Shown here: one piece after another, positions 42,560 to 51,047 of the stretch | Position numbering within the stretch: position 1 is the stretch's first letter | Layout: each line of letters starts with the position of its first letter | Assembly: GCF_008831265.1 (NCBI RefSeq) | Contig: NZ_VTTH01000002.1 | Span: forward strand, 806,001-870,000 | Length of the DNA stretch: 64,000 bases | Reading direction: 5' to 3' | Origin: Lacisediminimonas profundi | GTDB lineage: Bacteria; Pseudomonadota; Gammaproteobacteria; Burkholderiales; Burkholderiaceae_D | Notes under the pieces: model-generated | Seen by the model: only the letters and a program-made list of their open reading frames with translations | What the model was told of the DNA's origin: nothing | Database searches by the model: none | Made by a program: the position numbers and the translations under genes

Positions 42560-45400
42560 GTGACATCGACCAGCAGCGGCCTGCAGGCTGCGATCTTCGA
42601 CATGGACGGCGTGATTACCCGTACCGCCAGCTTGCATGCGGCGGCGTGGAAGCTGGCGTTCGACCAGTTGTTTGCGCGCTTGGCCGTCGGCCGCGCCTGC
42701 CAGCCATTCGATGAACAAGCAGAATACCGGGCGTATGTTGACGGCAAGCCACGCCGCGAGGGTGTGCGCAGCGTGCTGCGGGCGCGCGAGATCGAGCTTT
42801 CGCCGGCGGAAGAAGAAGAGATTGCCCGGCACAAGGACGAACTGTTCGAACGATTCCTGCAGGAACGCGGTGTAGAGACCTTTCCCTCCACCATTGCCCT
42901 GATCGAGGCGCTGCGCCAAGGCGGCGTGAAGACCGGCGTGGTGACCTCCAGCCGCCATGGACGCCAGGTCCTGGATAGCGCAGGCATCGCGGCACTGTTC
43001 GATGTGTGCCTGGACGGGATCGATCTCGATGCGCTGGGGCTCAAGGGCAAGCCGGACCCGGACATTTTCCTGCATGCAGCGCATGCGCTGGACGTCACCC
43101 CGGGCCATGCCGTCGTGGTCGAGGATGCGGTGGCCGGGGTGCAGGCCGGGCACCGCGGCGGATTTGCGCTGGTGGTCGGGGTCGATCGCGGCGGCAACGC
43201 AGCCGCCCTGCGCGCTGCCGGCGCGGACGTGGTGGTGCCCGACCTCGCGTCCTTGCCGCTCGCCCAACTGGAGGCGGCTCTCAGCGCCAGCAAGGAAAAG
43301 CTGGCCTGGCGCATCGAGGCGGAGGGCTTCGACCTGGCCCGCGAGCGCCAGATGGAAAGCCTGTTCGCGCTCGGCAATGGCTACATGGGAGTGCGCGGCG
43401 CGCTCGACAGCCCGCTGCCAGGATCGCAGTCAGACCTTTTCGTCGCTGGCGTCTACGACGCCAAGCAGCCCGGCCTGCCCTATTCCGAATTTGAATTTTT
43501 CGCGCCCGAGCGTGGCTCGGACCCGTATGCCGAGCTGGTGCCCCTGCCGTCGCCCTTGCGTCTGCAGATCACGGTGGCGGATACCCGTCTTGACTTCGAT
43601 GGCGGCCATGGCCGCGAACTGCGCCGGGTGCTGGACATGCGTGGCGCAATCCTGCACATCGAGGCGGCCTACGAAACGCCGGGCGGGCGCCGCACCCTGG
43701 TGCGCACACGTCGCTGTGCCTCCCTGGACGACCCGCATCTGTTGCTTCAGGATGCCGTGGTCACCCCGGAGAACCACTGGGAGGCAACCGAGCTTCGCAC
43801 CTCGCCCGATGTTCCGGACCTGGCAGAGCAGCATCCTCACCTGGAACGGATCGAGTACCTGATTGATGGCGACATCGAACTGGTGCGATACCGGACCCAT
43901 GCGTCGCAAATCGAGGTTTGCATCGTCTCCCGCATCGTTTCCGGACCAAACTTCCTGCGCTGCGTGGTTTCCGTGTTCACCAGCCGCGACACGGCGGACC
44001 CGAAGGCAGCGGCCCTGGCGCACTCCCGCGCGCATGATCCGGACGGCATCGAAAAGCTGTTCCAGGCACATGCGGTCCCATGGGCGAATTTCTGGGGGCG
44101 GGCCGACATCCGGGTGCCTGGCCATCCGGATGTCGAGCAGGCGCTTCGCTTCAACAGCTACCACCTCAGGTCGGCCGCGGGCAACGATCCCCGCGTCTCG
44201 ATCGGCGCCCGCACCCTGTCCGGCCGCGCCTATGAGGGGCATGTATTCTGGGACGCCGAAATCTTCATGTTGCCGTTTTTCCTGCATGTGGATCCGGCGC
44301 TGGCCCGCAATCTGCTGCTCTACCGGCACAGCACGCTGGAAGGTGCGCGCCGGCGGGCGCGCGAGCTCGGTTACGCGGGCGCCTGCTTTGCCTGGGAGTC
44401 GACGGTCACTGGTAACGACCTGACCCCGGCCAAGATCGTACTGAAAAGCAGCGGCCGCGAAATACCGATCTTCACCGGCACCCAGCAGATCCACATCACG
44501 GCCGATATTGCCTACGCCGCCTGGCGCTATTGGGAAGCCACCGGCGATGAGGAATTCCTGGCGGGCCCGGGAGCGGACCTGTTGTTCGAGACCGCACGCT
44601 TCTGGGCCAGCCGTGTGACGCCCGGTGAACAGCACCATCACATCCGCGGCGTGGTAGGGCCGGACGAATACCATCACTCGGTCAACGACAACGCTTACAC
44701 CAACTGGATGGCGCGCTTCAACCTCGAGCGGGCGGCCTGGGTGGCGCAGCACCACGGCACCAACCTGGCCGAAGCCGGACAGTGGGGCGAACTGGCCCGC
44801 ACGCTGTTTGTTCCGGAACCGGACGAGCGCGGCGTGATCGAACAGTTCGAGGGTTTCTTTGATCTGGCGGCTTATCCGCTGCGCCAGGAGGAGCAATTCC
44901 ACGCGCCGGTCAGCCGGCTGTTCGACTGGGAACGGATCAACGGCCTGAAGCTGATCAAGCAGGCCGACGTGCTGATGTTGCCGGTGCTGTTTCCACAGGC
45001 TTTTACTGACGACGTGGTCGCTGCCAACTACCGCTATTACGAGCCACTGACCGACCATGGGAGCAGCCTTTCGCCGTCGGTGCACGCCGCCATTGCCGCG
45101 CGGATCGGGCTGCACGAGGACGCGCTGCGCTACTGGAAGCAAAGCCTGTGGCTGGATCTCTCCAACAAAATGGACAACAGCGCGCTGGGCGTGCATGCCG
45201 CGGCTATGGCCGGGACATGGCAGGCGCTGGTGTTTGGCTTTCTCGGCGTGGTGTTCGATGAAACTGGTCCGCACCCCGACGCCGGCGCCGTCGCCAGGCT
45301 GCCGGGCGCCTGGGACTCGCTGCAAATGACGCTGGCCTGGCGGGGATGTGGACACCCGGTAGGCGTGACCCGGTCCAACGACCGGAGGACCGGCCCATGA
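42560..45400 (+). CDS. Beta-phosphoglucomutase fused to a GH65 disaccharide phosphorylase
   Basis: A 946-residue bifunctional enzyme. Residues 1 to about 245 are a HAD-family beta-phosphoglucomutase: nucleophile DMDGVIT (Asp14, Asp16), TSSRHG and the VVVEDAVAGVQAGHRGGFA acid-loop. Residues about 260-946 are a glycoside hydrolase family 65 phosphorylase: LFALGNGYMGVRGALDSP, FWDAEIFMLPFFLHVDP and the catalytic-acid motif GPDEYHHSVNDNAYTNWM (Glu703). GH65 enzymes split maltose, trehalose or kojibiose with phosphate to beta-glucose 1-phosphate, which the mutase turns into glucose 6-phosphate. The fusion therefore channels the product. The start is GTG at 42560 with AGGA 8 bases upstream. Overlaps a Usp gene. 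Confidence 0.92.
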   Translation: MTSTSSGLQAAIFDMDGVITRTASLHAAAWKLAFDQLFARLAVGRACQPFDEQAEYRAYVDGKPRREGVRSVLRAREIELSPAEEEEIARHKDELFERFLQERGVETFPSTIALIEALRQGGVKTGVVTSSRHGRQVLDSAGIAALFDVCLDGIDLDALGLKGKPDPDIFLHAAHALDVTPGHAVVVEDAVAGVQAGHRGGFALVVGVDRGGNAAALRAAGADVVVPDLASLPLAQLEAALSASKEKLAWRIEAEGFDLARERQMESLFALGNGYMGVRGALDSPLPGSQSDLFVAGVYDAKQPGLPYSEFEFFAPERGSDPYAELVPLPSPLRLQITVADTRLDFDGGHGRELRRVLDMRGAILHIEAAYETPGGRRTLVRTRRCASLDDPHLLLQDAVVTPENHWEATELRTSPDVPDLAEQHPHLERIEYLIDGDIELVRYRTHASQIEVCIVSRIVSGPNFLRCVVSVFTSRDTADPKAAALAHSRAHDPDGIEKLFQAHAVPWANFWGRADIRVPGHPDVEQALRFNSYHLRSAAGNDPRVSIGARTLSGRAYEGHVFWDAEIFMLPFFLHVDPALARNLLLYRHSTLEGARRRARELGYAGACFAWESTVTGNDLTPAKIVLKSSGREIPIFTGTQQIHITADIAYAAWRYWEATGDEEFLAGPGADLLFETARFWASRVTPGEQHHHIRGVVGPDEYHHSVNDNAYTNWMARFNLERAAWVAQHHGTNLAEAGQWGELARTLFVPEPDERGVIEQFEGFFDLAAYPLRQEEQFHAPVSRLFDWERINGLKLIKQADVLMLPVLFPQAFTDDVVAANYRYYEPLTDHGSSLSPSVHAAIAARIGLHEDALRYWKQSLWLDLSNKMDNSALGVHAAAMAGTWQALVFGFLGVVFDETGPHPDAGAVARLPGAWDSLQMTLAWRGCGHPVGVTRSNDRRTGP

Positions 45401-46305
45401 GCCGCTTCAAATCATTACTGTTGCCGCTTGATGGTTCTGCTGAATCCGCCAAGGGCATAGGCTGTGCGCTGTGGCTGGCGCAGATGCTGGACGCCACCCT
45501 TCACGTGCTGCATGCGGGAGAGCATGCGTTGCCGCGCGAACAGGCATTGCAGCGGCTGTGCGTGCCCGACGCCCAGCATCATCGGCTCGTATTGCATCAA
45601 ATGCCGACAGACGCCCAAGCGGCAATACTGGAAGCAATCGCGCTGCTCAAGGTCGACATGGTGATCATGAGTGCCCTTGGCGAATCGATCTCGCAGCAGC
45701 AGGCACAGGGACAGGCACAGGAGCAGAAGCAGGAGCAGCCGCGCAGCCTGGGGCGGGTGGCGCTGGGCGTCGCCGAGCACAGCCCGGTTCCGGTCTTGCT
45801 GTTTCCGTCCCGCTATCGGGAAGTGCTGCCGTGGAGATCGATCCTGGTTGCGGCCAGCGGCGAGGCCGCGGCCGACCACGCACTGGAAGCCGCCGCGCAA
45901 CTGGCGGCGCCGCTGCAATTGAAGGTGACGGTACTGCACGCCGGCGACGGTCCGGACGGATCGGCAGCGGCCCCACTGGGAACATATGCGGATGCCGTCC
46001 ACCACGAATATCCACACCGTCTCCGTCAGATGCTGGACCGCGGACTGGGCAGTTGCACCGATGAAGAAGCGCGGCATGTCGAAAGCGCGCTGCTGCATTG
46101 CGGCGACCCGGCGATGGTGCTGCTGCAGCAGGTGGAACTGGCTGGCAGCAGCATGCTGGCGCTCGGCTGGCACGGGGCATTCGGCGCCGGCCGCGCGCTG
46201 GTGCTCAAGCGCCTGCTGGAGCAGGCCTCATGCCCCTTGCTGCTGATTCGCCAGGCTGAGCAATCATCAGTCCACCTGAAAGTTGGCGTCGAACTGGAAA
46301 GCTGA
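45397..46305 (+). CDS. Tandem universal stress protein
   Basis: A 302-residue protein with two UspA-like domains, beginning at 45397 (MSRFKSLLLPLDGSAESAKGIGCA) in an ATGA overlap with the phosphorylase gene. The first domain ends around VALGVAEHSPVPVLLFPS. The second starts with WRSILVAASGEAAADHALEAA and ends with LKRLLEQASCPLLLIRQAE. A short Gln/Glu/Ala low-complexity run (residues about 105-124) sits inside the first domain. Usp proteins bind ATP and are induced by starvation. Coupling to a trehalose or maltose phosphorylase fits energy stress. Confidence 0.88.
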   Translation: MSRFKSLLLPLDGSAESAKGIGCALWLAQMLDATLHVLHAGEHALPREQALQRLCVPDAQHHRLVLHQMPTDAQAAILEAIALLKVDMVIMSALGESISQQQAQGQAQEQKQEQPRSLGRVALGVAEHSPVPVLLFPSRYREVLPWRSILVAASGEAAADHALEAAAQLAAPLQLKVTVLHAGDGPDGSAAAPLGTYADAVHHEYPHRLRQMLDRGLGSCTDEEARHVESALLHCGDPAMVLLQQVELAGSSMLALGWHGAFGAGRALVLKRLLEQASCPLLLIRQAEQSSVHLKVGVELES

Positions 46306-46327
46306 GGACAGGACGCTTCTCCGACTG

Positions 46328-46348
46328 GCCGGCGCCGCTTGCGCCGGC
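46328..46348. terminator. Hairpin between convergent genes
   Basis: A perfect 8-base stem GCCGGCGC / GCGCCGGC with loop CGCTT lies between the ends of the Usp gene and the IclR gene. It may stop transcription from both sides, but no T-run is present. Confidence 0.4.
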
Positions 46349-46361
46349 AAACCCGGACCAG

Positions 46362-47261
46362 CTAAGGCATGCCGAGCCGATAGTCCACATTCCTGACCAG
46401 TTCGCACAAACGCGGACCAAGGACTTCGGCCAGGTATTTCTCGTCCGTGGCGTAGGCTGGCACGGTCAGGTTGAACGCCATCGGCGCGCCATTGACCCTG
46501 TACTTCATCGGCACGCCGACTGCACACAACGCCGGATTCCAGTCGCCGGCAACGATGCAAAAGCCGCGGCGCCTGATCTGCTCGAAAGCATCGCGCACAC
46601 CGCCCTCGTACCTGGCCCAATCGTCGGGAAATTCTTCTGCCAGGCGGGCAAAGATCAGCTCGCGTTCCAGCTTGTCATGGGCGTATAGCAAGGCCCGGCC
46701 GATCGCCGTGCGCAGCAGCGGGCGCGAGGACCCGATGTCGGGGCGGGTCAGGTTGGTCTCCTGGTCATAGATGGTCTCGACGTACACCACGGACAGGCGG
46801 TCGCGCAGGCCGAGCGAGATCGGCCCGCGGGCAAAGCGCGCGAGTTCGACCATGTCGTGCGCCGCCAACTGGCGCACGGTCAAGGAGGCCAGCAGCGGAT
46901 AGCCGAGAGACAGTACGGCCGGCCCCAGTGAATACTTTTGCGTCTTGGCGTCGCGCTGCAGGTAGCCCAGCCCCACCAGCGTGAAGGTGAGACGCGAAAC
47001 CGTGGGACGCGTGAAGCCCAGCAGCTCGGCCAGTTCCTTGTTGCCCAGGCTGCTCCGGCTTACCGTGAAGCATCGCAACACGTCGAGACCGTTGGCCAGC
47101 GTGGACGCGAACTGCGGGTGGCTCTGCAGCACCGGGCGAGCGGAGAGCTCGTAGCGCGTATCGTCCCTGGTCCTGCCCGCTGTCTTCACTGCGGTCTTGC
47201 CCCCTGTCTTGACCGCTGTCCTGTCGCCTGCGATGCCATCTGCTTCCCGATTTGTCCCCAT
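46362..47261 (-). CDS. IclR family transcriptional regulator
   Basis: A 299-residue regulator. The start at 47261 (MGTNREADGIAGDRTAVKTG) is supported by GGGAGG 8 bases upstream. A non-conserved, Lys/Thr-rich repeat lies in the first 45 residues. A winged helix-turn-helix follows: FASTLANGLDVLRCFT, NKELAELLGFTRPTVSRLTFTL. The IclR effector domain comes from about 120, including RTAIGRALLYA and FCIVAGDWNPALCAVGVPM. It is divergent from the metallophosphoesterase gene and close to an operator palindrome, so it probably controls that unit and itself. Confidence 0.92.
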   Translation of the reverse strand: MGTNREADGIAGDRTAVKTGGKTAVKTAGRTRDDTRYELSARPVLQSHPQFASTLANGLDVLRCFTVSRSSLGNKELAELLGFTRPTVSRLTFTLVGLGYLQRDAKTQKYSLGPAVLSLGYPLLASLTVRQLAAHDMVELARFARGPISLGLRDRLSVVYVETIYDQETNLTRPDIGSSRPLLRTAIGRALLYAHDKLERELIFARLAEEFPDDWARYEGGVRDAFEQIRRRGFCIVAGDWNPALCAVGVPMKYRVNGAPMAFNLTVPAYATDEKYLAEVLGPRLCELVRNVDYRLGMP

Positions 47262-47370
47262 CCCCGCCTCCCATTTCATTTTGGCCGTCGCGCCGCTGCG
47301 GTGCAGCCTGCTTGCATCGCACTTTCCGGATTGACAAACCGCAATCTTCCAGCCAAACTTTTCAGAACTT

Positions 47371-47397
47371 AATTCCACTATTTGGAATTGTATTCCA
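47371..47397. promoter_or_regulatory. Candidate IclR-type operator
   Basis: Three TTCCA/TGGAA half-sites in a row: AATTCCA (47371-47377), five bases, TGGAATT (47383-47389), then ATTCCA (47392-47397). The first two form a perfect 7-base-arm palindrome. It lies in the divergent promoter region between the IclR gene and the metallophosphoesterase gene. Confidence 0.7.
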
Positions 47398-47437
47398 TTT
47401 AGAACCGCCATTACCAGTCTTGTGCCAGGAGAAAACT

Positions 47438-49477
47438 CTGAATACCGATAAGAAGCCGCAGGGCGAACACCTGTTTTCCTTCGTGATCGTTGCCGACACC
47501 CACGTCAACGAAGCCGAGGGCGTCTCCCCTTCCCCGTTTGCCACGAACGCAATGGCCAATGAGCGCGCGCGCCACGTCTTCAGCGAGATCGCCACGATAG
47601 AGCCGCGGCCCGAGTTCGTGATCCACCTGGGCGACATGGTGCATCCGGTGCCGAGCCTGCCAACCTTCGAGGACGCGACCGCCTGCTTCAAGGAAATCAT
47701 CAGCCTGGCGAAATTGCCGGTGCATGTGGTGCCGGGCAACCACGACATCGGCGACAAGAGCATCGACTGGATGCCGGCCGACATCGTGTGCCAGGATTAT
47801 GTGGAGAAGTACCGCGAGATATTCGGCCCCGACTATTTTTCGTTCGAGCGCGGCGACATCAAGTTCCTCTGCATTAATGCCCTGCTGCTCAACTCCGGCC
47901 TGGAGTCGGAAGATACGCAGAAGCAGTGGATCGACGCCGAAATCACCGGCACCGACAAGCGGATATTCATTTTCACCCACTACCCGCCGTACGTGTTCGA
48001 GTCCAGGGAGCGCAGCACCTACGACAACATCGACGAACCCGGCCGCAGCTGGTTGCTGGAACGCATGCGCTGCGCCAATGTGGAAGCGGTGTTTGCCGGC
48101 CACGTGCACAACTTCTGGTACGACGTCGTCGGCCGCGCCGAGATGTACCTCCTGCCGTCAACCGCATTCCTGCGGCATGATTTCGCCGAGTTCTACCGGG
48201 CGGCGCCAGGCTTCGAGTACGGACGGGGCGACACCGATAAATTCGGCTACTTCGTGGTCGACGTCTACGAAAGGGGACATGTCGCGCAATTGATCAGGAC
48301 CCATGGCGACAAACTCAAGGGTAGCGAAACCTTCCGCCCGAAACAGCTGACGGCGCCGGTTCACACCAAGACGTCGGGACTGGCCGGGGTGGGCGTCGAA
48401 ATGCGCCACGCGTGGACTGAAGTGGTGCAGATCCCGTGCACCGGCGGCGTCCAGGAATTCGGGCGAAAGCCGGTGCGCAATGACTACCAGCTGATGGTGC
48501 TGTGGGAAATCGGCATGCGCACCCTGAAGGTGCCGGAACAGGATCTGCGCGATCCCGCCACGCTGGCCCGGGCGCGCCTGATGTCGGACGTCGGCCACGA
48601 CTTCATCGTCACTGCGCTGGGCGTGCCACAGGAAAGCTTCCTCGACGATGTGCTCGCCTCGGGGGTGGCCTTGAGCGCGATCGAGCTGAACCTGTCGATG
48701 GAGAAGATGAGCAAGCGCACCGCGCAGATCGCACGTCTGAAGCGCAAGAGCGGCGCCAGGATAATTTTCTCCAAGCTGCGCACCACCGAAGACTCGCACT
48801 TCGACGGCCAGCATTTCAGCCACTTCGTCAACGCCGGCATCCGGCCGGAGGAGCTACCCGGCCTGCAGGATCGCATCGCCGCGCTGATCGCCGATCGGGT
48901 GATCGACGGCATCACGGTGCGCCTGGACCGCGGAGCCGACCTGCTTGCGGTAGCCGCCGAGTTGAATGCGTTTGCCGCGCAGTTCGATTGCGACATCATC
49001 GCGTCGGTCAAGCTGGCCGGCCCTAGCCTTGCGCGCGCCTGTGACGACAATGTCGACACAGCCCGCCTGGCAGCCGAGGCCATCATTGCCTCGCGCACAT
49101 CGCAGCGGGTGCGCTATGTGTTCGACACCTTCATGGACATCGACCGCGGCTATTTCCCGCGCAATGGCTTCATCGATCGCAGTTTCAACCCGCGGGAAGC
49201 GGCCAACACCGTGGCCAGCATGGGAGCAATGCTGCCAGCCGCCGGCGGCGCTACCCTGGCCACCGCAACGCAGGAGGGTGGCTGCCGCATCAGCGATTTT
49301 TCGGTCGGCGAGCAGGGACTTTCACTGCTCTGCGGGCCGGCAAGCGAGGTGGCTCGCCAGCTGGGCACCCGCCGGACGGCTAATGCCGTCAACCTGCTCA
49401 CGCGGGAAGTCATCGCGGCCGATGGAAGCTTTGCCAGCGTCGATGGCATGGCACTGGTCCTGCTAACCCGGGATTGA
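47438..49477 (+). CDS. Metallophosphoesterase joined to a large unassigned C-terminal domain
   Basis: A protein of about 679 residues. The N-terminal calcineurin-like phosphoesterase is complete: VADTH (Asp20, His22), LGD (Asp66), GNHD (Asn101, His102), FTHYPP (His181) and GHVH (His222, His224). The C-terminal half (about 350-679) has alternating strand-helix segments such as DYQLMVLWEIGMRT, DGITVRLDRGADLLAVAAELN and IIASVKLAGPSLARAC, suggesting a TIM-barrel-like enzyme that I cannot name. There is no ATG before the catalytic core. A CTG at 47438 lies 6 bases after a good AGGAG and is the best start, with a TTG at 47420 as an alternative. Next gene: a Bug-type binding protein. Confidence 0.8.
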   Translation: MNTDKKPQGEHLFSFVIVADTHVNEAEGVSPSPFATNAMANERARHVFSEIATIEPRPEFVIHLGDMVHPVPSLPTFEDATACFKEIISLAKLPVHVVPGNHDIGDKSIDWMPADIVCQDYVEKYREIFGPDYFSFERGDIKFLCINALLLNSGLESEDTQKQWIDAEITGTDKRIFIFTHYPPYVFESRERSTYDNIDEPGRSWLLERMRCANVEAVFAGHVHNFWYDVVGRAEMYLLPSTAFLRHDFAEFYRAAPGFEYGRGDTDKFGYFVVDVYERGHVAQLIRTHGDKLKGSETFRPKQLTAPVHTKTSGLAGVGVEMRHAWTEVVQIPCTGGVQEFGRKPVRNDYQLMVLWEIGMRTLKVPEQDLRDPATLARARLMSDVGHDFIVTALGVPQESFLDDVLASGVALSAIELNLSMEKMSKRTAQIARLKRKSGARIIFSKLRTTEDSHFDGQHFSHFVNAGIRPEELPGLQDRIAALIADRVIDGITVRLDRGADLLAVAAELNAFAAQFDCDIIASVKLAGPSLARACDDNVDTARLAAEAIIASRTSQRVRYVFDTFMDIDRGYFPRNGFIDRSFNPREAANTVASMGAMLPAAGGATLATATQEGGCRISDFSVGEQGLSLLCGPASEVARQLGTRRTANAVNLLTREVIAADGSFASVDGMALVLLTRD

Positions 49478-49508
49478 GCCGGTACCGGCAGGAAACCACG
49501 CCAACAGG

Positions 49509-49531
49509 TCCTGCCAGCGTGGCTGGCAGGA
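49509..49531. other. Strong hairpin between the phosphoesterase and the solute-binding protein gene
   Basis: Ten-base perfect arms TCCTGCCAGC / GCTGGCAGGA around a 3-base loop, 32 bases after a stop codon and 62 before the next start. No T-run follows, so it could stabilise the upstream mRNA or mark processing. Confidence 0.7.
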
Positions 49532-49592
49532 GCCGGATACGACCAGGCGCATCACGACAGGAATATTCGACCGTCATTTCATGGAGAGCACG

Positions 49593-50573
49593 ATGAGCAT
49601 CTGCAGAAAATCGTTGTTGGCGCTATTGGCAACCCTGGCGACAGCGGCGCTGCCGCTTTCCGCCTTGGCTGCCGACCCGTTTCCCGTCAAGCCGGTCAAG
49701 TTCATCGTCGGCTATCCGCCGGGAGGCGGAACCGATGTCCTGGCCCGCGTGCTCGCCAATGAATTGGCAACAAAATGGAGCCAGCAGGTAGTGGTTGAAA
49801 ACAAGGCCGGCGCTGGCGGCATGATCGCGGCGCAGCAAATCGTCAACGCGGGGCCGGACGGGCATTCCCTGCTGGTCGCCTATACGCCGGAGGTATCGCT
49901 CAACAAACTGGTCTACAAGCAGATGCCGTACGACCCGCAAGCCGACCTGCAGCCGATCGCGCTCGCGACCAGTGCGCCGCTCTACCTTGTTGCCGGCCCC
50001 AAGTCGAAGGTGACTTCCTGGGCGCAGTTGCTGGACCTGAAGAAAACGCAGGCCCAGCTTTCCTTCGGCTCGCCAGGCATAGGCGGACAGCAGCATCTGG
50101 CTGGAGAACTGCTGAAGATCCAGACCGCCATGAACCTGACGCATGTGCCCTACCGCGGGACCTCGCAGGCAGTGGCTGACCTGCTCGGTGGACAGATTGA
50201 CCTGCTGTTCGCCACCGCGCCCTCCATCATCGGCCATATCCGCGCCGGCACGCTCAAGCCGCTGCTGGTGACTGCAAATGTCCGCGATGGGATGTTGCCC
50301 GACGTACCGTCAGCCAAGGAGCTGGGATTGAAAGATTTCGAGATCTCGAACTGGTTCGGCGTGTTCGGCCCGAAGGCAATGAATCCGCAACTGGTCGAGA
50401 AGATTTCTGCAGACGTTGCCACCGCGCTGGCAGACAAGGCGGTGGCCAAGAAGCTGGGCGACCAGGGACTGGCCGTGACCTACCTGACGCCCGACAAATT
50501 GCGCGCCTTCGTCGTCGCCGAGATGAAAAAATACGGTGACATCATCGACAAGGTCGGCATTCCAAAACAGTAG
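49593..50573 (+). CDS. Bug/TctC-family tripartite tricarboxylate transporter substrate-binding protein
   Basis: A periplasmic binding protein for carboxylates, 326 residues. The start at 49593 is chosen because GGAG lies 7 bases upstream; an ATG four codons earlier lacks such a site. A signal peptide ends SALAA. The family pattern FPVKPVKFIVGYPPGGGTDVLARVLA is intact, as are YTPEVSLNKLVYKQMPYDP, LTHVPYRGTSQAVADLLGGQIDLLF and LPDVPSAKELGLKDFEISNWFGVFGP. Bug proteins are hugely expanded in Burkholderiales and often orphan, and no membrane subunits are nearby. Probably co-transcribed with the phosphoesterase. Confidence 0.93.
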   Translation: MSICRKSLLALLATLATAALPLSALAADPFPVKPVKFIVGYPPGGGTDVLARVLANELATKWSQQVVVENKAGAGGMIAAQQIVNAGPDGHSLLVAYTPEVSLNKLVYKQMPYDPQADLQPIALATSAPLYLVAGPKSKVTSWAQLLDLKKTQAQLSFGSPGIGGQQHLAGELLKIQTAMNLTHVPYRGTSQAVADLLGGQIDLLFATAPSIIGHIRAGTLKPLLVTANVRDGMLPDVPSAKELGLKDFEISNWFGVFGPKAMNPQLVEKISADVATALADKAVAKKLGDQGLAVTYLTPDKLRAFVVAEMKKYGDIIDKVGIPKQ

Positions 50574-50598
50574 TGATGAAAACCTGCCGCGGGCCCGA

Positions 50599-50952
50599 TC
50601 AGGACTTGAGCGCCGCCGTCATCACCACTTCGACCCGGTAATGCGGGCGAGCCAGCGTCGCCTGCACGGTGGCGCGTGGCGGCGCGTGGCCGGGCGCCAC
50701 CCAGGCGTCCCACACTTCGTTCATCACCGCGATATCGCGGATGTCGGCGATGAAAATCTGGCAGCTGAGAATCCTGGTCTTGTCGCTGCCGACGCCGGCC
50801 AGCAGGCCGTCGATCTGGTCCAGCACGTCGATCATCTGGCTACGGATGTCGACCCCGGCTTCCGGCCGCGGCACCTGCCCGGCCAGGTAGGCGACATTCT
50901 GGTACACGGCGATGTCGGAAAACCGTTTCTCTACGTTGATGCGTTCAATCAT
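50599..50952 (-). CDS. RidA family protein
   Basis: A 117-residue enamine/imine-deaminase-like or related protein. The motif around FSDIAVYQNVAYLAGQVP, the middle ILSCQIFIADIRDIAVMNEVWDAWVA and the C-terminal PPRATVQATLARPHYRVEVVMTAAL match the family, including the catalytic Arg. It is 25 bases from the end of the convergent Bug gene. In this catabolic context it may clear reactive imine products. Confidence 0.93.
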   Translation of the reverse strand: MIERINVEKRFSDIAVYQNVAYLAGQVPRPEAGVDIRSQMIDVLDQIDGLLAGVGSDKTRILSCQIFIADIRDIAVMNEVWDAWVAPGHAPPRATVQATLARPHYRVEVVMTAALKS

Positions 50953-50973
50953 TTTTAAATTGCCTGGATTGGT

Positions 50974-51018
50974 GTGAAGCTGAAGCCTGTGAAGCTGAAG
51001 CGTATGAAGCTACAGCGG
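50974..51018. repeat. 15-base tandem repeat
   Basis: Three copies of about GTGAAGCTGAAGCGT (the third more divergent), in the short gap between the enoyl-CoA hydratase end and the RidA start. Confidence 0.85.
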
Positions 51019-51047
51019 CGGCAAGCGCGTTTGTGCCGGCAGCGCAC

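Noticed and set aside
43430-45355. Minus-strand reading frame of 641 codons opposite the GH65 gene
   Set aside because: Shadow of a real enzyme; no family features and no start signal.
47252-47437. Upstream extension of the metallophosphoesterase gene to the ATG/GTG region inside the IclR gene
   Set aside because: The extra residues are unlike any domain, overlap the IclR start region and lie across the divergent promoter and operator.
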